Below are positions 46,431 to 54,795 of a DNA stretch of 64,000 nt, in pieces. The translations under genes were made by a program, and so were the position numbers. The stretch is from assembly GCA_934122035.1 (NCBI GenBank), contig CAKOVP010000001.1, positions 1 to 64,000 of the forward strand, written 5' to 3'. The stretch comes from an uncultured Clostridia bacterium. GTDB lineage: Bacteria > Bacillota > Clostridia > TANB77 > CAG-508. Below the pieces are notes generated by a model. That model did no database searches, was not told the DNA's origin, and was given only the letters and a program-made list of their open reading frames with translations. The first letter of the stretch is position 1; the number at the start of each line of letters is the position of its first letter.

Positions 46431-48389
46431 TTAATCTACTGTAGTATTTTTATATTTATCTACAACATTTCCAAGTTCTTTTGCAAACTCTTCTATCATT
46501 ACTGTTTTTATTGTTGGTCTCTTTCCATCAATATAATTATCCATTATCATTTTTAATTTTCGCATATTTTCTATTTCTAATTTAATCAAGTCACTATTTT
46601 GTTTTGCTCTTTCGGCAAGCATTTCTCTTATTGTTACCATATCTTCATTACTTGCACAAGATAGTCTTTGGAACAATTGGAATGGATCGTAATATTTAAA
46701 TATTGGTATGTCTTTGCATTCTTTTGCATATTTGTCATAGAATACTTCCATTTTCATAGGAATACATTTAAATAATTCTTCCGTCTTTTCTGTATACATT
46801 CTGTCTTTTAATTGTGTATTTATTTCGTAGAATCTTTTAATTATTCTTTGCATTTCTTCTCCAGGATTTTCTATAGCAATTTGTTCTAATTCTTCTTTTG
46901 CATCTGCACAATATTCTGAAGTTACAGAAGCAATATTCATTCCATTTGTAAAAACACTTTCCATTGTTTTTATATCATAGTCTATTAAGTTCTTTTCTAT
47001 GAAATATGAAAAATATGCAAATAATTTTACACACTCTATTGGTTCTATTTTTCCATCTTTTATGTCTTTCAATATTCCATTTATTACACTTGGAAATTGA
47101 TCATCTGTAATTTTCCAATATTCTTCTGTAAGTAGTCTTTTATATCCTGGTAGTTGGTCTGTATCGACTGTATTTCTTATAACTTCCATATCATCTCTAA
47201 ATATTTTCATATCAAATATTCTTGTACGTACATATAATTCGATAAATTTGAAGAATCTATAGTCTGCTTTGAAGTTATAGTAATATGTACTATCAAATTC
47301 TTTAATATAGAATTGGCGATTGTCCATAAATACTCTTGAAGATACAAGTATTGCTCTATATTCTTCGTTGTTTGCTATGTTTTTAAACTTATCTTTTGTA
47401 ACTTTTCCAGCTTTTATTTCAAACGAAATAGCAATTGTAAATATAAGCATTGTTTGTAGCACTCTATTATTTGTATTTGGATATGACGCATTTACCATAT
47501 CAAATACTTTTTTAAAGTCATTTAAAGCATGTTTTAGAATTCTTAAGTTTCTTGTTCCACTCTTATTAAATGTTGATGTTATTAGATTTGAATTTTGTCT
47601 TAAAAATCTTATTAGTTCTGGATATCTTTCATATCTCATAAATAAGCCATTTATAATATAAGTAAATTCTGGTGCATATTCAAAAGTTTCACCAATAAGT
47701 TTTTCTTTTATTCTTTCATAGTCATTTGCTTTATCAAATACGTATTCTATTGTATCTTGAATACGCTCTACCATTGGTTCATCTGTTTTTATATTTAGCT
47801 TATTTTCTTTATCTAATAAATATGTAGCAATAAATGTTTTCATTTCTAGATTGCTACTTTTTAGCTTAGTAGATAGCTCTTTTTCATTGCAAATAATTAT
47901 TGTTTTTATATGGTCATGTTCTACGAAGTTATTTATATATCCTAAAATATCTATAACGTCTACATTGGCTCTTTCTAGGTCATCAAAGCAAAGAACTTTG
48001 TCCTCTGTAGAGAAAAATTCTTCATAGTTTATTTTATCTCCATTTTGTGTAACTCCAAAAAAGTTTGCCATATCTAGTCCTGTTTTGGCATACTCTGGAA
48101 TTACTTTTTCGCCTTTTGATCCCATATATTTTTTTAGGTTTTTGTCCATTAATTGAGTAGTTTCTATGAATATTTTTTTGCTTATTTCTTCTAGGTTAGA
48201 AATACCATATAAAGACATATAAATGGTTGTATATTTTTTACCATTTACTTGCATTGATTCAATTTTATTTCTTATTTTGTGATTCCAAAAATAAGTTTTT
48301 CCGCTTCCCCATTCACCATTTATCATTATGGCGTAATCTGTGTAATCTGCTCTAATGTAGTCCAATATGCTTTCTACTAAATCGTCCAT
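46431..48389 (-). CDS. KAP-like P-loop NTPase
   Basis: 652 residues. P-loop MINGEWGSGKTYFW (about 22-35) and Walker B VLCFDDLERANVD (about 132-144) with sensor-like TIIICNEKEL match the KAP/STAND-like ATPase group. No clear membrane helices, unlike typical KAP proteins. The remaining 400 residues are helical and not recognised. Such proteins occur in defence and in cell-surface contexts; the function cannot be set from sequence. AGGAGG before the ATG. Starts 11 bp after comFC ends. Confidence 0.75.
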   Translation of the reverse strand: MDDLVESILDYIRADYTDYAIMINGEWGSGKTYFWNHKIRNKIESMQVNGKKYTTIYMSLYGISNLEEISKKIFIETTQLMDKNLKKYMGSKGEKVIPEYAKTGLDMANFFGVTQNGDKINYEEFFSTEDKVLCFDDLERANVDVIDILGYINNFVEHDHIKTIIICNEKELSTKLKSSNLEMKTFIATYLLDKENKLNIKTDEPMVERIQDTIEYVFDKANDYERIKEKLIGETFEYAPEFTYIINGLFMRYERYPELIRFLRQNSNLITSTFNKSGTRNLRILKHALNDFKKVFDMVNASYPNTNNRVLQTMLIFTIAISFEIKAGKVTKDKFKNIANNEEYRAILVSSRVFMDNRQFYIKEFDSTYYYNFKADYRFFKFIELYVRTRIFDMKIFRDDMEVIRNTVDTDQLPGYKRLLTEEYWKITDDQFPSVINGILKDIKDGKIEPIECVKLFAYFSYFIEKNLIDYDIKTMESVFTNGMNIASVTSEYCADAKEELEQIAIENPGEEMQRIIKRFYEINTQLKDRMYTEKTEELFKCIPMKMEVFYDKYAKECKDIPIFKYYDPFQLFQRLSCASNEDMVTIREMLAERAKQNSDLIKLEIENMRKLKMIMDNYIDGKRPTIKTVMIEEFAKELGNVVDKYKNTTVD

Positions 48390-48400
48390 AAATTCCTCCT

Positions 48401-49066
48401 TTAATCTTTTGCAATTGTTAATACTCCAATTTTTTTATTTGTATATTTTTTCAATATTTTTGCACATTCATTTGCAGTGCTTCCTGTTGTAAATATATCA
48501 TCAAAAATTAGTATTCTTTTGTTTTTTATTATTTCTGTTTCGTTTATGCTATATGCATTTTTTGCATTTTCTATTCTTTGCTTTTTATTTAGCAAACTCT
48601 GTGCTGTATTATTTTTTGTTTTATTTAATGAATTTACATATTTTAGATTTGTTCCTTGTTTTTCTACGTCTTTTGAAAGTTGTTTTGCAATTATTTCTGT
48701 CTGATTATAACCTCTTTCTCTTTTCTTTTTATTATGCATTGGAACTGAAATTATTATATCATAACTTTTTAAATTGTCACATATTTTTTTGTTATTTATA
48801 AAAATCTTTTCAAAGGTCATATAATAATATGGTTTATTGTTGAATTTATAATTTATTATTTGCTCTCTTATAAAGTTTTCGTATTGAAAAAGATATATAT
48901 GTTCATTAAAGTATATATCTTTTTTGTTGTAGCTATCTATATTAAAATGCTCTAATTTTTTTAGTTTTATTTTGCAGTCTTCACATAGACAATTTCTGTC
49001 TATTTTTCCACAAAAAGAACACACTGGCGGAAAAATTAAATTTAATATTTCCTCTTTAATATTCAA
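48401..49066 (-). CDS. comFC: ComF family protein (phosphoribosyltransferase fold)
   Basis: 221 residues. N-terminal zinc-ribbon cysteines (VCSFCGKIDRNCLCEDCK) and a PRPP-binding motif IFDDIFTTGSTANECA in the C-terminal phosphoribosyltransferase domain. ComFC helps natural transformation, probably in processing incoming single strands. Starts at TTG 49066. Located after recD2 on the same strand. Confidence 0.92.
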   Translation of the reverse strand: MNIKEEILNLIFPPVCSFCGKIDRNCLCEDCKIKLKKLEHFNIDSYNKKDIYFNEHIYLFQYENFIREQIINYKFNNKPYYYMTFEKIFINNKKICDNLKSYDIIISVPMHNKKKRERGYNQTEIIAKQLSKDVEKQGTNLKYVNSLNKTKNNTAQSLLNKKQRIENAKNAYSINETEIIKNKRILIFDDIFTTGSTANECAKILKKYTNKKIGVLTIAKD

Positions 49067-49130
49067 AATTTTTTCTATAATTTCTCTCCTTAAATTGATT
49101 ATTCTTTATCTGTTTTATGTGCTTATTTGC

Positions 49131-51386
49131 TTAATCAGCAATTTTTTCTAGTTTAAATTTAAGTCCTGTATTTCTCTGTCTTGATTCATTATTTGAAATC
49201 ATATAATTTATTACACTTTGTGAACCTATTACTATTAATAATTTTTTTGCTCTGGTCATTGCTGTGTATATTAAATTTCTTGTTAATAACATTGGTGCTG
49301 TTTGAGCAGCCACTAATATTACAACATCAAACTCACTTCCTTGTGATTTATGCACTGTTATGCTGTAGGCATGTTCTAACTGATCTAAATCTGTATTTTC
49401 ATATGTAGCAATTTTGCCATCATCAAATTTTACTCTTACTGTTTTTGCTTCTTTATTTATCCTTTCAATTCTTCCGAGTTCTCCATTAAAAATGCCATTT
49501 CCAAGCTCTTTTTTAAATTCTCTCTCATTCTCTTTTTCCCACAAAATATTGTAATTGTTTTTTGTTTGCATTACTCTATCTTGTTCTCTAAAAATTACCT
49601 CTCCATATGTTCTTTCATTTTTCTCTTCTTCTTCAGGATTAAGTTCTCTTTGTAATAAATTGTTTAATTCTTTTGTTCCAAGTTTTCCTTTTTTGGTTGG
49701 AGTAATTACTTGTATGTTATTAAAGAAGTCATAGTTGCCAAAATTTCTTAGCCTTCCCTTACATAAGCTTACAATTTCGTTTTGTATTTTTTCTTGGTTT
49801 ACTTCATTTATATAAAAGAAGTCGTCCAATAATTCTACATTTTCATTGTTTATTATTGTTTCTTTTATGTTTCCAGATATAAAATTTTCTCCTTCATTTA
49901 CTCTATGGGCATTTACTATTATTTTGCTTTTAGCAGCTTGTCTAAAAATTTGATTTAATGTAATTGTTTTTACTGTATTTGATGTTATTATATCTTTTAA
50001 TACACTTCCAGGGCCAACTGATGGAAGCTGGTCTATATCTCCTACTAGTACTAGCTTTGTGCCTTTATAGATTGCTTTTACTAAATAGTTCATTAAGAAC
50101 ATATCAAGCATTGAAGCTTCATCTACAATTATTATATCACCATCTATTGGTGTTACTAATAAATCTGTATTAAAATTATCTGCATCATCTGAAATTCCAG
50201 CAAGTTCAAGAAGTCTGTGCAGAGTTTTTGCTTCTTCTCCTGTTGTTTCTGTCATTCTCTTTGCAGCTCTTCCTGTTGGTGCACAAAGTACAGGTTTCAT
50301 TCCGTGTTTTTTGTATAATTCTATTATTGCCTTTATGATTGTTGTTTTACCAGTTCCTGGTCCACCAGTAATTATGCATACATTATTCTCATTTATGCTT
50401 TCTACAGCTTCTCTTTGTTTTTCTGATAACTCTATATTTATGTCTTCTTCTATTTTTTCTAAATCTTTTTTCAAATTTTTTATATATTTAACATTATCCG
50501 CATTTCTTAAATTAATTATTTTTTCTGCAATATTTTTTTCTGATTGATAAAAAGGTTTAGAATATACCCACTCTTGCCCATCTTCTCTTTCTTCTATGTA
50601 TATTTCTTCTTTTGCCTTCATATTTATTACTGCATTTTCAATTGAGTTTATATCTATTTTTAGCAAATCTTTCTCATAATTTAGCAAATTATTATATAAT
50701 ACACATGAATTTCCATTAAGTCCTATTTTTTCTAATCCATATTTAATTCCACTTCTTATTCTAGTATAATTGTCTATTTCTACACCTAATTCTAGTGCAA
50801 TTTTATCTATTTTTTCGAAGCTAACTTTACTTGCAACATCTATTAATATATATGGATTTTGACTTATTTTTTCTAATGCATCATTTCCGAGTTTTTTATA
50901 GACATTTTCTGCACTTTGAGGGCCTATTCCAAATTTATCTAAGAAGCCAACTATTTGCCATATTTCCCAGTTTTCTATGAATTGTTGTGCAATTTCTAAT
51001 GCTTTTTCTTTGCTTATTCCTCTTATCTGTGTTAATTTTTGAGGTTCTAATTTTATAACATTTACTGTGTCTTCTCCAAAAGTATTAACAATTTTTTTAG
51101 CAGTAGCTGGTCCTACACCTTTAAAATTACCATTTGCTAAATATTGCTCTAGAGCTTCTGGTGTTGTTGGCATCATTTTTTCAAATGTTAATATTTTTAT
51201 TTGTTCACCATAATCTGGATGAGAGACAACATTTCCATTTATTCTTATGTTATCGCCCACATTTATAAAAGGTAAATATCCTACAACCGTTGTTTCTTCT
51301 TTTTCTGTTGTTTCAAAGGTTGCAACCGTATAACTATTTACCTCATTTTTATATATTATATTTGTTATTTGTCCTTCTAACTGCAA
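49131..51386 (-). CDS. recD2: RecD2-type ATP-dependent helicase
   Basis: 5'-3' SF1B helicase of RecBCD-independent bacteria. 751 residues: N-terminal OB-like and helix-hairpin-helix regions (GVGPATAKKIV, GIGPQSAENV), Walker A ITGGPGTGKTTI, Walker B IIVDEASMLD, GDIDQLPSVGPG, and the C-terminal SYSITVHKSQGSEFDVVI and YTAMTRAKK motifs. Starts at TTG 51386 with AGAGGAT upstream. Length is normal for RecD2. Confidence 0.97.
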   Translation of the reverse strand: MQLEGQITNIIYKNEVNSYTVATFETTEKEETTVVGYLPFINVGDNIRINGNVVSHPDYGEQIKILTFEKMMPTTPEALEQYLANGNFKGVGPATAKKIVNTFGEDTVNVIKLEPQKLTQIRGISKEKALEIAQQFIENWEIWQIVGFLDKFGIGPQSAENVYKKLGNDALEKISQNPYILIDVASKVSFEKIDKIALELGVEIDNYTRIRSGIKYGLEKIGLNGNSCVLYNNLLNYEKDLLKIDINSIENAVINMKAKEEIYIEEREDGQEWVYSKPFYQSEKNIAEKIINLRNADNVKYIKNLKKDLEKIEEDINIELSEKQREAVESINENNVCIITGGPGTGKTTIIKAIIELYKKHGMKPVLCAPTGRAAKRMTETTGEEAKTLHRLLELAGISDDADNFNTDLLVTPIDGDIIIVDEASMLDMFLMNYLVKAIYKGTKLVLVGDIDQLPSVGPGSVLKDIITSNTVKTITLNQIFRQAAKSKIIVNAHRVNEGENFISGNIKETIINNENVELLDDFFYINEVNQEKIQNEIVSLCKGRLRNFGNYDFFNNIQVITPTKKGKLGTKELNNLLQRELNPEEEEKNERTYGEVIFREQDRVMQTKNNYNILWEKENEREFKKELGNGIFNGELGRIERINKEAKTVRVKFDDGKIATYENTDLDQLEHAYSITVHKSQGSEFDVVILVAAQTAPMLLTRNLIYTAMTRAKKLLIVIGSQSVINYMISNNESRQRNTGLKFKLEKIAD

Positions 51387-51447
51387 AATTTTATCCTCTA
51401 TTCTTTTTTTCTTATATTATCACATATGTTTTTCTATTTCAATTATT

Positions 51448-52089
51448 TTATCTTTCGAATTCATCTATTTCTGGATATATTTTTGCTAAAGTCTCACTCG
51501 CACTTAATTGTCTTATTCTGTTTCCTTTTACTTCATAGTATGTAGGTAATTCTTTAAATACTAATTTAGGACTTTCTTGTAATTCATCCATTATATGTTT
51601 GAATGCAGACTTTTTATAATTTGCATAAGAAAGAGCTCCCTCTACACATAGAGCTTTTAGTTCATCATTCCAATACTGTATTTCCACTAGTGGGAATAAG
51701 TCATAGTTCAATTTACTATTAGTCGTATATTCCTGTTTTATATGAGCCATTTGATGAACTGCATTATAAGCAGTATTTTTTTTTCTATGATCTTTTGTTT
51801 TATCAACGACTAAAAATTTTTCTAATTCCTCTTCTATTTTTTTCAAATCTTCATCTTTTCCAATTATTCTTATACCAAAACAATCATCTAATATTTTTTT
51901 ATGACTATTCTCATATGCTGATGCATAGCTTTTAATTCTACCAGTTACCTCTACATTTTGACTTATTAGTCTTTCTTGTTGCATTTTTTCTATTACATAC
52001 CCAATTAACCTGGCAGTAGCTTCAAACCCTGGTTTTTGATGAATTATATGTTCATCATATATCTTTTGTGTATTGTCTTGTTTTATCAA
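51448..52089 (-). CDS. RelA/SpoT-synthetase-like small protein
   Basis: 213 residues. The middle has the RelA_SpoT nucleotidyltransferase pattern: EVTGRIKSYASAYENSHKK, DDCFGIRIIG, AYNAVHQMAHI and LVEIQYWN, followed by ALSYANYKK. It lacks a hydrolase domain, so it would be a small alarmone synthetase or a related toxin-like pyrophosphokinase. Some residues differ from canonical synthetases (for example YNAVH for YQSLH), so activity is uncertain. Starts at TTG with AAGGATGGG upstream; upstream of recD2 on the same strand. Confidence 0.75.
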   Translation of the reverse strand: MIKQDNTQKIYDEHIIHQKPGFEATARLIGYVIEKMQQERLISQNVEVTGRIKSYASAYENSHKKILDDCFGIRIIGKDEDLKKIEEELEKFLVVDKTKDHRKKNTAYNAVHQMAHIKQEYTTNSKLNYDLFPLVEIQYWNDELKALCVEGALSYANYKKSAFKHIMDELQESPKLVFKELPTYYEVKGNRIRQLSASETLAKIYPEIDEFER

Positions 52090-52329
52090 ATTAATCCCAT
52101 CCTTTTATTTTTATTGCGTTCTTTATTTTACCACTTTTTCGCTAAATATTCAATAAAAATCGTATTCATTGTTTCGACTTTATTCTTCATTTATCTTGCT
52201 TTTATTCGCTTATTTTTGATGTTATGTAATTTAAATTGGAAAAATTTGCAATTTTTAATTCTTTGTGTTATAATAAAGGAACTAGCCAATATACATTGGC
52301 AAAATAAAAATAAAGGTAGGTCGTACAAA

Positions 52330-52518
52330 ATGATCAAGAAAGCACTGTTTACTATTAGCACATCTCAGTTTGAGGCACTCAAAAGTTGCATCCCGTTTTC
52401 AGAGATCACGGTCTTTGGCAATAAGGCTTATGTCCTCGTTGAGGATTCCCCTTACACGCCAGGATCACCCATCGAACTTGCAAGTTCGATGTTTAACCAG
52501 CAGCCCACGTTAGGCTAA
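52330..52518 (+). CDS. Small orphan protein with foreign codon usage
   Basis: 62 residues from ATG 52330 (AAAGGTAGG upstream): IKKALFTISTSQFEALKSCI, then VFGNKAYVLVEDSPYTPGSP. No membrane segment and no family recognised. Its codons (CTC, ATC, CCG, GTC, AAC) are far richer in G+C than any neighbour. It has its own -10 (TATAAT near 52268), a GCCAAT/ATTGGC hairpin in the leader at about 52287-52302, and a strong terminator. An open frame extends upstream to 52036 but has no start signal and loses the composition shift. Confidence 0.65.
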   Translation: MIKKALFTISTSQFEALKSCIPFSEITVFGNKAYVLVEDSPYTPGSPIELASSMFNQQPTLG

Positions 52519-52526
52519 ACCTTCAT

Positions 52527-52559
52527 CCCAGTAGGAAAAATTTTCTTACTGGGTTTTTT
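52527..52559 (+). terminator. Terminator of the small orphan gene
   Basis: CCCAGTA (52527-52533) pairs with TACTGGG (52547-52553), extended inside by GAAAA/TTTTC, followed by TTTTTT. It lies 8 bp past the stop. Confidence 0.92.
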
Positions 52560-52572
52560 ATTTTTTTACGCA

Positions 52573-52612
52573 AAAAAAGAGTTCTAAGTTTTTACTCTTA
52601 AAACTCTTTTTA
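52573..52612 (-). terminator. Terminator after spoVG
   Basis: AAAAGAGTTCTAAG (52575-52588) and CTTAAAACTCTTTT (52597-52610), one mismatch, flanked by T runs on the minus strand. It faces the plus-strand terminator at 52527. Confidence 0.88.
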
Positions 52613-52628
52613 TTATATTCTAGCTTTA

Positions 52629-52922
52629 TTATTCAGCATCTGTTGTATCTGATTCAGCAGTTTTTGCTGAATCTTCTTCCTTCGCATAAGCTTCTAATAT
52701 AGCTTTTTCAATCTTATCTCTTGTTTCTTGATTGATTGGATGTGCTATATCCATAAATCTTCCATTTCTTTCTTTTCTAGGCATAGCAATGAATAGACCA
52801 TCTTGTCCCTCTATAACTTTGATTTCATGAACTACAAATTCATTATCAAATGTTACTTGAGCGATTGCTTTCATTCTATTTCCTGAATCTACTTTTCTAA
52901 TACGTACTTCTGTTACTTGCAT
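52629..52922 (-). CDS. spoVG: Septation and regulatory RNA-binding protein SpoVG
   Basis: 97 residues from ATG 52922 ([19 protein letters not shown]), the conserved SpoVG start. The core [40 protein letters not shown] is typical, ending in an acidic Ala/Glu tail. SpoVG binds RNA/DNA and affects septation, capsule and sporulation. The ORF extends upstream to 52988 but those residues are not family-like; the AAGGCGG ribosome site supports 52922. Confidence 0.96.
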   Translation of the reverse strand: MQVTEVRIRKVDSGNRMKAIAQVTFDNEFVVHEIKVIEGQDGLFIAMPRKERNGRFMDIAHPINQETRDKIEKAILEAYAKEEDSAKTAESDTTDAE

Positions 52923-53117
52923 TTGAGCACCGCCTTCCAATGTTTTTTTATTTTGTACATAGACTTGTACAATTATATTATTCTCCATTTAAACTTTTTT
53001 TCCTTCTATCTTTTACAATATTTTTTATTTTTCTTTATAATTTTTTAATATTTGAAAATGATATATTATTGTATAATTTTCATAATTTTTCTAATACTAA
53101 CATAAAGGAATTTAATT

Positions 53118-53469
53118 ATGTTTAAAAAAATTATCGTTGGTTTATTAGTTGGTTTTATTTGTGGTATGTTTGCCTCTCGGTGGAGGGCTTTTACTTGTTC
53201 CAGCTTATACTCATATATTTAACGCTTCTGAGAAAGAAGCACGTGCAACAGCCATTTTTTGTATTTTGCCTATGGTAATTGTAACTGCTATCTTTTATGG
53301 AAAAGGAAATTTTATAAATTGGAATGTAGGCATTATTTGTGCTACTGGTGGAATTATTGGTAGTTTAATAGGGTCAAAATTGCTAAACATTCTAAAAGGT
53401 AAATATTTAAAACTTATTTTTATTTGCTTTTTATTATATTCTGGAATTAAAATAATATTCTTTAGTTAA
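53118..53469 (+). CDS. TauE/SafE-type permease half, expressed through a +1 frameshift at CGG
   Basis: Half-size member of the TauE/SafE (DUF81) sulfur-compound exporter family. From ATG 53118 (AAAGGAA upstream) the zero frame reads MFKKIIVGLLVGFICGMFAS and then CGG at 53178 (codon 21). Skipping the C gives SGGGLLLVPAY, the family's Gly-rich loop, and about 95 more residues to 53469. The span is 352 nt, one more than a multiple of three. About 116 residues with three or four membrane helices; the partner half follows directly. Full-length TauE proteins are about 250 residues, so the two halves probably form one transporter. Confidence 0.82.
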
Positions 53470-53481
53470 AGGCATGAAAAA

Positions 53482-53887
53482 ATGGAATTTTTTATTGGAA
53501 TTATTGCGGGAATATGTACTGGTCTTGGACTACGGTGGAGGATCAGTTTTAATTTTATTACTTACTCTTTTTATGAATTTTGAGCAGCATATAGCTCAAG
53601 CAACAAATCTTTTGTTTTTTATTCCTGCTGCTATTGTTTGTATTTTATTTAATTTAAAACATAAAAACATAAAACTTAAAAACGCTATTTTAATTACTAC
53701 ATTTGGAATTATTGGCTCTGTTATAGGCTCCATTATCTCAGAAGGATTACCAGTCAATATTTTAAGAAAACTTTTTGGTTTGTTTTTAATTTTTATTTGT
53801 ATTTATGAAGTTCGTTCATATTATATTTTGTATATTAAAGGAAAAAAGAGACATAATAATTTAAACAAAACTTTTAGGGAGGGATAA
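53482..53887 (+). CDS. TauE/SafE-type permease half 2, expressed through a +1 frameshift at CGG
   Basis: Second half-size TauE/SafE protein. From ATG 53482 (AAAGG 53467-53471) it reads MEFFIGIIAGICTGLGL and reaches CGG at 53533 (codon 18). Skipping the C gives LGGGSVLILLLTLF, again the Gly-rich loop, then about 115 more residues ending in a basic tail (KGKKRHNNLNKTFREG). Span 406 nt, one more than a multiple of three; about 134 residues. The same codon and the same Gly motif as in the upstream gene, so both halves are produced only if CGG is bypassed. Confidence 0.82.
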
Positions 53888-53891
53888 TTTT

Positions 53892-54035
53892 ATGAAATTT
53901 GTTGAAGGTATGCTTGTTGGCGGTATGTTAGCAGTTGGTGCAACAGTTATGTATAATGAAATGGTTTGCAAAAAAGATGCAAAAAAAATGATGAAAAAAG
54001 GTAAACAATTTGTACGTAAATTAGGTTTAGTCTAA
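53892..54035 (+). CDS. 47-residue protein of unknown function
   Basis: ATG 53892 with AGGGAGGGATA upstream. A glycine-rich hydrophobic helix (MKFVEGMLVGGMLAVGATVM) is followed by NEMVCKKDAKKMMKKGKQFV and a short tail. The pattern is like YtxH-type small membrane proteins. It starts 5 bp after the TauE half ends, so it is probably co-translated with it. Too short for standard gene finding but the ribosome site and terminator support it. Confidence 0.75.
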   Translation: MKFVEGMLVGGMLAVGATVMYNEMVCKKDAKKMMKKGKQFVRKLGLV

Positions 54036-54100
54036 ATTTTTAATATTTTTTCTACATTTTTTTGTCTTTAATAAAATTGAAAATTTCAAAAGTTTATTAA

Positions 54101-54133
54101 AAGAGTATGCAATAAAAATTAAAGCATACTCTT
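54101..54133. terminator. Hairpin terminator between convergent genes
   Basis: AAGAGTATGC (54101-54110) and GCATACTCTT (54124-54133), 13-nt loop, T-rich on the right. It serves the plus-strand TauE unit and perhaps the minus-strand gene at 54181. Confidence 0.85.
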
Positions 54134-54180
54134 ATTTCTATTATTCTTTTATAAAAGCTGTATATTTTTAATATTTAGCT

Positions 54181-54627
54181 TTATTCTGCTTTACTGTCAC
54201 TTCTGTGTTCACAAGGTTTATCTGGCATACATGGTTTGCAATCATCTTTTTTGCAATCCATATCTACGCCTCTTAGACATTCTCCCTTATGATGGCATTC
54301 TGTACATATTTTAGCGTGTTTTACATTATTTACCCAAATTTCTACCTCATAAAGTCTATTTGCACAAAGAGGTCCAAATACAAATTCACCATTTTCATCT
54401 GTAAAAGTATGAGATACTGGTTTTCTTATATCTTTTCCCATTTTGCACTCTACTTCAATTAGTTTTACAACAGCATCGCAAATTGGCTCTTTATAGCAGT
54501 CTTTAACGATTCCATAAATAACATTTCTGTTGTCCTCTGGAAGTGTTATATCTAAATCATATTGTTTTCCTCTTTCTATAACTCCATCAACATTAACAAC
54601 TGGGCAAATGTTTTTATCGTACTCCAT
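54181..54627 (-). CDS. Carboxypeptidase-regulatory-like domain protein with cysteine-rich tail
   Basis: 148 residues, no signal peptide. A beta-sandwich repeat of the carboxypeptidase regulatory type (about 30-110; VIYGIVKDCYKEPICDAVVKL, HTFTDENGEFVFGPL). The C-terminus has many Cys (ICTECHHKGECLRG, CKKDDCKPCMPDKPCEH) that could bind metal or crosslink. Cys-rich proteins of this plan are common in clostridial spore surface layers, which fits the sporulation genes nearby. AGGAAG before the ATG. Confidence 0.75.
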   Translation of the reverse strand: MEYDKNICPVVNVDGVIERGKQYDLDITLPEDNRNVIYGIVKDCYKEPICDAVVKLIEVECKMGKDIRKPVSHTFTDENGEFVFGPLCANRLYEVEIWVNNVKHAKICTECHHKGECLRGVDMDCKKDDCKPCMPDKPCEHRSDSKAE

Positions 54628-54795
54628 AATATTTTCTTCCTTTCTTCTTTAATAACTTAGCAATACCTTGCTTTATATATATTATGTTTTTTGTTAGTTT
54701 TGGTGATTTATTTTGCATTATTTGATTTTTTGTTTTATAATGGCTTTTGTAACTAAATTTTTTTTATAAAATAAAATATATAAGAGGATTAATAT

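Noticed and set aside
52036..52518. 160-residue reading of the small orphan gene
   Set aside because: The upstream part is AT-rich, contains the promoter and leader hairpin, and has no ribosome site; the composition shift and AAAGGTAGG support the start at 52330.
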